Below, piece after piece: positions 58,484 through 64,000 of a DNA stretch of 64,000 nt (its first letter is position 1; each line of letters starts with the position of its first letter). Both the position numbers and the translations under genes were made by a program. Origin of the DNA: Kribbella antiqua (GTDB taxonomy: Bacteria > Actinomycetota > Actinomycetes > Propionibacteriales > Kribbellaceae); NCBI RefSeq assembly GCF_004345665.1, contig NZ_SLWR01000005.1, positions 429,288 through 493,287 on the forward strand, read 5' to 3'. Under the pieces are notes generated by a model. That model was not told where the DNA came from and did not search any database. It saw nothing but the letters and a program-made list of their open reading frames with translations.

Positions 58484-59344
58484 ATGGCCGAGGGCGGTCT
58501 TAGTGGCTGATGGGGTTGCGGCGAGGAGCGGTAGGCGGACGTGGGGGCTGGGGATGCGGCCGCGAGCTGCCAGGACTGCCTTGATGACGGCGGGGTTGGG
58601 CTCGGCGAAGAGTGCGCGGGTCAAGGGGACGAGCTGGTTGTTGAGACGGCGCGCGTGGTCGAGCGCGCCGTCTCGCCATGCGTTGACGAGGTCGGCGTAC
58701 GCGCGCGTAGCGACATTGGCGGACGCCAGGATCGCCCCGCTCGCACCGATCGCCAGCAGCGGACCGGTGTAGAGGTCGTCACCGGCGAGAACCGCGACAT
58801 CGGTCGGCAGGCTGCTCATGAACTCGACGGTGGTGTCGTCGATGCCACCGACCGCGTGCTTGAACCCGGCAACATTCGGCAGCTGCGCAAGTCGGCGGAG
58901 GGTGTCGGCGCCCAACGACCGGCCAGTCCGATACGGGACGTTGTAGACCAGCAACGGAACCGGACTGGCCGCCGCGAGTCGGCGGAAATGCTCGACGACT
59001 CCGTCCTCGGACGGGCGGTTGTAGTACGGGACGACGGTCAGAGCGGCGGTGGCTCGGGGATCGAGCTCGGCGAGCATGTCGACCGAGCTCGTGGTCGAGT
59101 TCGACCCGGTGCCGACAATCAACTGCGCATCGCGCTGTACGCACACCCCGGCACAGATGTCGACAATCCGACGACGCTCCGCGGCCGTCAGTGTCGCCGG
59201 CTCGCCAGTCGTGCCCAAGGCAACGATCCCCGCCGCGCCATCATCGAGTACGGCGTACGCGAGTGCCTCTAACGACTCGTAAGCGACCTCATCGGCGGCG
59301 GTGAACGGCGTGACCAGCGGAACGAAGAGACCTGTGAGCGACAT
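58445..59344 (-). CDS. Dihydrodipicolinate-synthase-family (DapA-like) lyase
   Basis: The 299-residue TIM barrel has VTPFTAADEV, ALGTTGEPATLT, VVPYYNRPSEDGVVEHF with the catalytic tyrosine, YNVPYRTGRSLG and the Schiff-base lysine in VAGFKHAVGG. It could be true DapA (pyruvate and aspartate semialdehyde to the lysine precursor) or a related aldolase such as a sugar-acid lyase; sequence alone does not decide. The divergent LysR gene upstream suggests inducible control, which is less typical for housekeeping dapA. Confidence 0.88.
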   Translation of the reverse strand: MSLTGLFVPLVTPFTAADEVAYESLEALAYAVLDDGAAGIVALGTTGEPATLTAAERRRIVDICAGVCVQRDAQLIVGTGSNSTTSSVDMLAELDPRATAALTVVPYYNRPSEDGVVEHFRRLAAASPVPLLVYNVPYRTGRSLGADTLRRLAQLPNVAGFKHAVGGIDDTTVEFMSSLPTDVAVLAGDDLYTGPLLAIGASGAILASANVATRAYADLVNAWRDGALDHARRLNNQLVPLTRALFAEPNPAVIKAVLAARGRIPSPHVRLPLLAATPSATKTALGHSGAGRLGEVLVD

Positions 59345-59398
59345 GTCTCGACGATCCCTGAAGCCCGCTGTTCAGGTCCAGTTCGCATTACTGTTGTC

Positions 59399-59421
59399 GA
59401 GCGTAAGGTGACCTTATGCTC
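59399..59421. promoter_or_regulatory. LysR-type autoregulatory palindrome over the start codon
   Basis: GAGCGTAAGGT (59399-59409) and ACCTTATGCTC (59411-59421) are inverted arms with one mismatch around a single base. The site includes the LysR start codon at 59416, consistent with autorepression and a very short or absent leader. Confidence 0.6.
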
Positions 59422-60273
59422 GACGTACGCAAACTCCGGCTCCTCCGTGAGTTGTCCCATCGCGGAACGATCGCGGCTGTCGCCGAGGCGCTCGCCTACA
59501 CGCCGTCGGCGGTGTCGCAGCAGCTCACCGCCCTCGAACGCGAGACCGGCGTACCGCTGCTGGAACGTACCGGCCGGCGCGTGAAGCTGACCCCGGCGGC
59601 TGTCCGGCTCGTCGAACGTACCGAGTCGGTGCTCGCGATACTGCACGAAGCGGCCGCTGAACTGGCATCGACAGCTCTCACCGGCACCCTGCGCATCGGC
59701 GTCTTCCCCACAGCGGTGTCGACAATCCTGACGCCCGCCGTCGTCGCGCTGAGCACCGACCACCCTGGACTGGATCTGATGGTCACCGAACTGGATCCAG
59801 CGTCAGTGCCGAACGCCCTCCGCGAGGAACGTCTCGACATCGCGCTGGTCCAGGAATACGACTACGTGCCGGTCGCGACCGATCCGGGTCTGCAGACCGA
59901 GCCGCTGCTGGAAGAGACCGTTCATCTCGCCGCACTGACCGCTGAGCCATTGACCGCCCGGCGTGATTCCGCCTGGATTGCCGGCACCCCTGGCACGCTG
60001 TGCCACACCTTGACGATCAGGGCCTGCGAGGCGGCTGGATTCGCGCCGCGCATCCGCCATCACGCCGACGACTTCGGCGCCGTACTCGCGTTGGTGGCAG
60101 CCGGCCAAGGCGTCGCCTTCGTACCCGATCTGGGCGCCGTCGCGCCGCCCGCCGCCGTCGTCTTGACCCCACTGCCCATCCGGCGCAGAACGCATCTGGC
60201 CTACCGCCGCGGCATGGGCAACCATCCAGCGATCGCGGTCGCGCGCGCCGCCCTGCACAACGCCGCCGGCTAG
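59416..60273 (+). CDS. LysR-family regulator
   Basis: This 285-residue protein starts with the LysR HTH (KLRLLRELSHRGTIAAVAEA, LAYTPSAVSQQLTALERETG) and continues with the linker helix and the substrate-binding domain (LRIGVFPTAVSTILTPAVVA, GQGVAFVPDLGAV). It is divergent from the DapA-like gene, with a 23-bp palindrome at its own start and about 50 bp between the divergent starts. It probably controls that lyase in response to a pathway metabolite. Confidence 0.92.
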   Translation: MLDVRKLRLLRELSHRGTIAAVAEALAYTPSAVSQQLTALERETGVPLLERTGRRVKLTPAAVRLVERTESVLAILHEAAAELASTALTGTLRIGVFPTAVSTILTPAVVALSTDHPGLDLMVTELDPASVPNALREERLDIALVQEYDYVPVATDPGLQTEPLLEETVHLAALTAEPLTARRDSAWIAGTPGTLCHTLTIRACEAAGFAPRIRHHADDFGAVLALVAAGQGVAFVPDLGAVAPPAAVVLTPLPIRRRTHLAYRRGMGNHPAIAVARAALHNAAG

Positions 60274-61031
60274 ATCGCCATCCGCAGGATGGTTTCGGCC
60301 ACCAAGTCTGGGCTGCGCAGGCTCGGCAGGTGGTCGGCACCGGGGATCCAGATGAACTCACAGCCGGGGATCCGCGCCGCCGCAGCCCCAGCCACTGCAG
60401 CCAGAATCGGACGGTCCTTGTCGCCCACCATCACCACCGACGGCAGCTGCAACTCACCCAACCGGTCGTACACCGGCTGGTCCTTCCTCATGTACTTCTC
60501 CTGCTCCAGCCACGCCGGCGCCGCCGCCTCCAGCTGAGCCACCGCCGCCTCATCCGCACCAGCAGCCGCCCACAACCGCAACCCGAACTGCACCAGCCCG
60601 TCGATGTCCCGCTTGTTGGCGAGTACGTCGTACTCCGCCTCGATCTCAGGCTCCTCAGGCCACGGGAACCCACTCACTCCAGGAGCTAGCAACACCAGCG
60701 ACCGCACGCGCGCCGGATCCTGGAGCGCAAGGCCGAGCGCCGTATCCCCGCCCATGCTGCTCCCGACCAACACCACCTGCTCGAGCCCCAGCTGATCCAG
60801 CACACTCACCAGGTCATCCAGCAACGAGAACTCACCGGTCGGCGGCGCAGACCGCCCATACCCCCGTACGTCGTATCGCACCACCCGATGCCGCCCCTCC
60901 AACCGCGGCATCACCGGATCCCACACTCGCGAGTCCCCCACCCCCGGATGCAGCAACACCACAGGCACCCCAGGCCCCGCCAAATGCTCGGCCCACAACT
61001 CCCCCCGCCCCACCGGCACCCGCATCTCCAT
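60270..61031 (-). CDS. Alpha/beta hydrolase
   Basis: ATG 61031 (MEMRVPVGRGEL) gives 253 residues. The longer open frame upstream runs through the tRNA fragment and is not coding. It has VVLLHPGVGDSRVW (oxyanion), VVRYDVRGYGRSAPP, the nucleophile elbow VGSSMGGDTALGL with S96-type serine, and a late GADHLPSL with the catalytic histidine. VVMVGDKDRP carries the acid. The closest general class is the proline-iminopeptidase/esterase type. It is convergent with the LysR gene, overlapping by four bases. Confidence 0.9.
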   Translation of the reverse strand: MEMRVPVGRGELWAEHLAGPGVPVVLLHPGVGDSRVWDPVMPRLEGRHRVVRYDVRGYGRSAPPTGEFSLLDDLVSVLDQLGLEQVVLVGSSMGGDTALGLALQDPARVRSLVLLAPGVSGFPWPEEPEIEAEYDVLANKRDIDGLVQFGLRLWAAAGADEAAVAQLEAAAPAWLEQEKYMRKDQPVYDRLGELQLPSVVMVGDKDRPILAAVAGAAAARIPGCEFIWIPGADHLPSLRSPDLVAETILRMAI

Positions 61032-61050
61032 CCCCCCACTCTGCCAGCCC

Positions 61051-61092
61051 CAAAAAGAAACAGGTGAACCCACAAACCGTGGGTCCACCTGT
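61051..61092 (-). terminator. Intrinsic terminator beyond the tRNA fragment
   Basis: Read leftward, a 14-bp stem with one G-T pair (arms 61079-61092 and 61060-61073) with a short loop is followed by TTTCTTTTT at 61059-61051. It is a typical tRNA terminator and now follows only the 3' half of the tRNA. Confidence 0.85.
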
Positions 61093-61104
61093 CCCAGCCA
61101 GAAA

Positions 61105-61161
61105 GCGGGGCTGTGGGATTCGAACCCACGATGACGGTCACCCGCCATACCGATTTTCAAG
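61105..61161 (-). pseudogene. 3' half of a class II tRNA, probably tRNA-Ser(TGA); candidate attachment site
   Basis: Read leftward, the segment holds an anticodon loop CTTGAAA, the 3' anticodon strand ATCGG, a 6-bp variable arm (TGGCGG/CCGTCA), a T-arm GTGGGTTCGAATCCCAC and the 3' acceptor strand AGCCCCGC. The matching 5' acceptor GCGGGGC and D-arm are absent on the right. The break in the anticodon stem is the usual crossover region of tyrosine integrases. It is therefore read as an attachment-site copy displaced by insertion of an element to its right. Confidence 0.75.
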
Positions 61162-61609
61162 GCCAAGGCGTCCGAACACTCCAAATGTGGCCCTGACCTG
61201 CGCAGACGCCACATCGCGAAGCTACAGCAACTCGCACGTCTGCACGTATTTTGCACGGCCGCCTGAAAACGTGCCCGTGAAGGGTGACTCAGCACCGGTT
61301 GGTCCGTCCCCCTGGCCGCTCGATTGTCCAGCAGCCAGCGGCCCGGCTCGATCCGTCCCGCTGTGTGATCCGCCAACTGATGCGCGACAGGCTAGAAGAA
61401 TCTGCCTCCACATGTCGGAGCAACGCACGGATCTGCCGATGAGCGGGCGGCCTATCGTGCGTCCTTTCGCCCAGAGTGCTGTCCTGATGAGCCACAGTCC
61501 CGATCTGGTGAGTGACATGGCGGTACCCGCATGGACCGGCCCGCTGCGGCCCGCGACGAACGTTCGTGCTCATCGTGGTGCCAGGCCCGACAGGCGCTGA
61601 GTCACGGAC
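61162..61609. other. Junction region without a confident gene
   Basis: Reading frames here cross the tRNA fragment or have weak composition. GCACG occurs three times within 61231-61256 (GCACG-TCT-GCACG, then after TATTTT again GCACG). Such repeats could be arm-type integrase sites, which would fit the neighbouring tRNA fragment. Confidence 0.4.
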
Positions 61610-62095
61610 TCATGAGTCTCGCCCGCGAGTCGACCTGAGGCCATTGTCATCTACCCACCAATAGCCTCCGCGTACCTCGGGAAGTTGGCCGGCGAGCAAT
61701 TGGTCCAGCGCAGCCAGACCCTCGCGAACCCAGGCACCACGCGCCGCAGGTGGGTCGATTGGTGGGGCGATGTCGACAACGGCACGATGCAGGAAGGCGG
61801 GATCTGTAACTTCTACGACGGCGTCGCTGGCGAGGCGGCCCTGGATGGGCGGAATCGCCGCATGGATGAGTTCGACAATGTGATCGTTTGTCACGTGGTC
61901 GTCCAGCGCTGCGTCCACGGCACCCGTGACACCGAGAGCAGCGTTCAGCGCCCATCGGTTCAACAAGGCGTCGAGTTCAGGTTCGCTCGTGGTCACCGGG
62001 TCAAGCTCAGCCACGAGCAGCGCAAGGACGACCCTCACCACTGAATCGCGAGTCCAGAACGACTGCCCACGGAAATCGACCTTGCTCGTGCCCAT
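61610..62095 (-). CDS. Unrecognised 161-residue protein
   Basis: ATG 62095 starts MGTSKVDFRGQSFWTRDSVV. The protein is helical with FWTRDSVVRVVLALLVAELD and LDALLNRWALNAALGV in the first half and a polar C-terminus with GGYWWVDDNGLRS. Its composition is slightly less GC-rich than the core genes. No domain was recognised. It resembles the small immunity-type (for example DUF7660-like) proteins of polymorphic toxin loci in size and in its WW(V)DDN ending, but that similarity is weak. It lies just inside the putative island. Confidence 0.65.
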   Translation of the reverse strand: MGTSKVDFRGQSFWTRDSVVRVVLALLVAELDPVTTSEPELDALLNRWALNAALGVTGAVDAALDDHVTNDHIVELIHAAIPPIQGRLASDAVVEVTDPAFLHRAVVDIAPPIDPPAARGAWVREGLAALDQLLAGQLPEVRGGYWWVDDNGLRSTRGRDS

Positions 62096-62167
62096 GGCAG
62101 GAGACTAGGACGCCACGAGACCATCCTTTCTATGCCGCAGGTGGGAAGGCCCGTCGCGCGCCCGGCA

Positions 62168-62668
62168 TCAACGCCTCCGCTTGCGCCACTGCTTCAGCGG
62201 CACGAGCGCGTCCTGGCCGATGGCGCGACCCACGACTGACGTCTGATCCGGCGTCAAAGCAGCCACGATGGATTCTGCGGTGTCTGAGAGTGCAGCAATC
62301 TGCTGTGTATCGTCGCTCCATGCCGAGGCGTCGTAGGCGTAGGGCGCAACGATCACGAAGGCTTCCCAGGCCCGGTCAGTCTTGGGCACCCTGCCGGTTC
62401 GCCGATAGAGCGCGTCTTCGCCCCTAGACGGATCCTTGAGGGAGCTGAGGAAAGCGGCGGCTTCACGCACGTCGCCCGGCCAGTTCCAGGCCGACGCCAA
62501 CGGGATGTCGGTCTCGAAGGAGGCGACGTCTTCAGCTGTCACGGATAGAACGAGGCGGCAGGCATAGATGCGCTCACTGTCTCCACGATCGCCTGTATCG
62601 ACCACGTACTCAGTCCGTTCGGGCACCACCACATGATGCCGTGCCGTGCCGTGCCAACGCGCGGCCAT
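62168..62668 (-). CDS. Unrecognised 166-residue protein
   Basis: ATG 62668 lies inside a short dispersed repeat, so a later start (GTG in VVVPERTEYVVDTGD) may be the real one. The middle holds RLVLSVTAEDVASFETDIPL and WNWPGDVREAAAFLSSLKDP, followed by EAFVIVAPYAYDASAW, which look like a compact alpha/beta domain. The C-terminus is basic (WRKRRR). No family was recognised. It is codirectional with the gene at 61610. Confidence 0.6.
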   Translation of the reverse strand: MAARWHGTARHHVVVPERTEYVVDTGDRGDSERIYACRLVLSVTAEDVASFETDIPLASAWNWPGDVREAAAFLSSLKDPSRGEDALYRRTGRVPKTDRAWEAFVIVAPYAYDASAWSDDTQQIAALSDTAESIVAALTPDQTSVVGRAIGQDALVPLKQWRKRRR

Positions 62669-62693
62669 GCCGCGACCTGCGCGCTCATGCCGA
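62667..62693. repeat. Dispersed repeat, copy 1
   Basis: CATGCCGCGA, three bases, then GCGCGCTCATGCCGA. The same two blocks recur at 63934-63960. It overlaps the start codon proposed for the gene at 62168-62668. Confidence 0.6.
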
Positions 62694-62894
62694 ATTGAGG
62701 AAGTTGCTCAGCGGACTCGGGTCCCTCTCGGCCTGCGGCCAGAAAATTTGTGGCTCCGATGCCGTCAGGCCATGATCGGTTGGGAGTTTGCGCGCGGACC
62801 TGCTCCAATTGATCGAGGAGTCATCGGCCCCGCTCGTGGTATATCGCGGCCCCGAGAGCGAGCGGCCTGACCAGCGGATCCACATCGAGCTGGC

Positions 62895-63267
62895 CTATCC
62901 CGCCGTACCTGAGGTCGTCGGCGGAACGAAGACGCAGAACTCGTTTCCTTCTGGGTCAGCGAGAACGAACCAACGGAAGCCGTGTTCAGTGAGTTCGTTG
63001 GAGAGCCGCCGCGCGCCCAGCTGCTCCAATTTCTGCACCTCGGCTGGCAAGTCCTCCACTCGGAGGTCGAGGTGCATTCGATTCTTGCCCTGCTTGACTT
63101 CCGGAACTCCCTGCAACAGCAGCGTCGGTGCTGAGCTGGGCGTGGTCAGGCTGAGATACGGCGGGTGCGTCGAAGGCCCGTCGATACCCCAGTGGTCTCA
63201 GCACGTCCAGCCAGAATCCTGCTTGAGCTTCGGTGTCGATGCAGTCGAGTGTCACGACGATTTCCAT
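62895..63267 (-). pseudogene. VOC-family (glyoxalase-like) gene with a frameshift
   Basis: The N-terminal part starts at ATG 63267 (MEIVVTLDCIDTEAQAGFWL, then RAFDAP). The C-terminal part is in another frame (YLSLTTPSSAPTLLLQGVPE, NRMHLDLRVEDLPAE, FRWFVLADPEGNEFCVFVPP). Removing one base in the GGG at 63163-63165 joins them as RAFDAPPYLSL and restores a normal VOC domain of about 123 residues. It is either a recent pseudogene or a sequencing error. Intact members bind metal and act on small molecules or bind bleomycin-type drugs. Confidence 0.8.
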
Positions 63268-63394
63268 CCCGGAACCGTACGCAACAGGGTCAGCCGCCGC
63301 GACCAGACTTTCTGTTGCGCCCACGCACCGTACGCGACTCGGCGGCCTGCTGGCACAGACCCTGTGTCCGTCGCGAGGATGAAACGATAGTCCG

Positions 63395-63808
63395 ATGCCT
63401 GAGTACACACGGTTTGTGGCCGCACATCTCGACGGGGTACTTCGACTCTGCACCAATGAAGGCTGGCCGTCGTTCCCCGCGAACCCGGCGCGTGCCATGA
63501 GAGTGCTGACGGCCCCCGGCGTGACCACGGTCGTCGCGCTTGATGACGGGGACGTGATTGGGTTCGCTGAGCTCTTCAGCGATGGAGAACTGCAGGCGTA
63601 CCTCGCCAACATGGTGGTCGACGAGACTCGCCGCGGCGAGGGGATCGGCCGTGCCATGGTCAACGAGGCTCTGCGCCTTGCCGGCGGGGAGCGAATAGAT
63701 CTGCTCAGTCAGGACGATGCCACCGACTTCTACCGAACATTCCCTCACTTCGAGAAACCTGGCTTCCGCCTCTACCCGCTCTATCAAGACAGCACCGAAG
63801 CAAGCTGA
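63395..63808 (+). CDS. GNAT-family acetyltransferase
   Basis: The 137-residue protein has VIGFAELFSDGELQAYLANM (central strands) and VVDETRRGEGIGRAMVNEAL (acetyl-CoA loop R-R-G-E-G-I-G) at about 75-94, then IDLLSQDDATDFYRTF. The substrate is unknown. ATG 63395 is the start. It lies in the less GC-rich segment right of the tRNA fragment and is followed by a hairpin within the second repeat copy. Confidence 0.87.
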   Translation: MPEYTRFVAAHLDGVLRLCTNEGWPSFPANPARAMRVLTAPGVTTVVALDDGDVIGFAELFSDGELQAYLANMVVDETRRGEGIGRAMVNEALRLAGGERIDLLSQDDATDFYRTFPHFEKPGFRLYPLYQDSTEAS

Positions 63809-63933
63809 CGGCGAACCACGGCACCGCAGTGGCGACTGGGTCTGGAGCGGTCTGGCACGAGTTGGTCCCCGCCAGCTCCGAGTACCGCGCTGCTGCGGTA
63901 GCGCAGCAAACGCACTCACATGCCGCATTCCGC

Positions 63934-63960
63934 TCATGCCGCGATGCGCGCTCATGCCGA
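63934..63960. repeat. Dispersed repeat, copy 2
   Basis: CATGCCGCGA and, one base later, GCGCGCTCATGCCGA repeat the blocks at 62667-62693. This copy extends into a hairpin. Confidence 0.6.
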
Positions 63961-63969
63961 TGAGCGCGC
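63946..63969 (+). terminator. Terminator-like hairpin after the GNAT gene
   Basis: GCGCGCTCAT (63946-63955) and ATGAGCGCGC (63960-63969) form a 10-bp stem with loop GCCG, followed by TTTGCC. Downstream to 64000 I see no further gene. Confidence 0.6.
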
Positions 63970-64000
63970 TTTGCCATCCTGCCGATCACAGAGCATCGAG

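Noticed and set aside
61105..61161. Considered as a functional tRNA gene or the 3' end of tmRNA
   Set aside because: The 5' acceptor and D-arm needed for a cloverleaf are absent to the right, and the T-arm and variable arm do not fit tmRNA.
61064..61600. Rightward frame spanning the tRNA fragment
   Set aside because: Frames crossing tRNA genes are common artefacts; the composition is not coding-like.
62788..62925. Rightward fragment with coding-like sequence (RADLLQLIEESSAPLVV)
   Set aside because: It lacks a convincing start and continues only as antisense to the VOC gene; it could be a gene remnant but cannot be supported.

Overview
The window is high-GC DNA from an actinobacterium. The evidence is the strong G/C preference at third codon positions, frequent GTG starts, WhiB-, LCP- and F420/LLM-type proteins, many ECF sigma factors, and an SLP1/pSAM2-type integrative element. 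The style and gene content (a full L-rhamnose locus, DUF4240, DUF6131-like and YCII proteins) resemble Kribbella or a related Propionibacteriales genus. That assignment is inference and was not checked against any database.

Region 1 (1-11423) is most of an actinomycete integrative and conjugative element (AICE) next to a tRNA-Arg(ACG) gene. The rightward operon is a pra-like activator, two small proteins, an FtsK/SpoIIIE-type Tra translocase, a WhiB-like protein, a RepSA-type HUH replication initiator, Xis and a tyrosine integrase whose 3' end faces the tRNA. A divergent leftward operon starts with a KorSA-like GntR repressor and continues through overlapping genes to a GNAT acetyltransferase, a zinc-ribbon protein with a HEPN-like RNAIAH motif, and an XRE/TPR regulator. 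A cluster of very small overlapping genes follows. A TTGGTACGA palindrome lies on the pra promoter between the two operons. The left attachment site lies outside the window.

Region 2 (11.4-29.6 kb) is chromosomal. It holds an envelope protein pair with a possible ECF promoter, GTP-dependent PEP carboxykinase, a phosphoribosyltransferase, an F420-type oxidoreductase, tRNA-Ser(GCT), an LCP cell-wall ligase, a lipoprotein, an acetyl-xylan-esterase-like enzyme with a metallo-beta-lactamase-fold partner, two GNATs, GrpB, an RNA methyltransferase, a HIRAN protein and threonine deaminase.

Region 3 (29.8-42.4 kb) is an L-rhamnose uptake and catabolism locus. One leftward operon encodes an ABC importer (RhaT, P, Q, S), mutarotase, isomerase, bifunctional aldolase/dehydrogenase, a second isomerase-family protein, rhamnulokinase and a small LuxR-type HTH protein. 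A divergent LacI-type regulator is flanked by two TGAAA/TTTCA operator-like sites.

Region 4 (42.3-61.1 kb) is a mosaic of regulator-enzyme pairs: TetR with a hydrolase, an ECF42-like sigma with a YCII protein, an MFS exporter, an ECF41-like sigma with an FAD oxidase, and a LysR/DapA-family pair. It also holds a trpD gene preceded by a complete-looking tryptophan attenuator (leader peptide with tandem Trp) and overlapped by an ECF sigma gene.

Region 5 (61.1-64 kb) begins with the 3' half of a class II tRNA (probably tRNA-Ser(TGA)) followed by its terminator, which looks like a displaced attachment-site copy. To its right the base composition looks less GC-rich, there are two unrecognised genes, a frameshifted VOC gene, a GNAT gene and a short dispersed repeat. 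This may be the edge of a second genomic island extending beyond the window.
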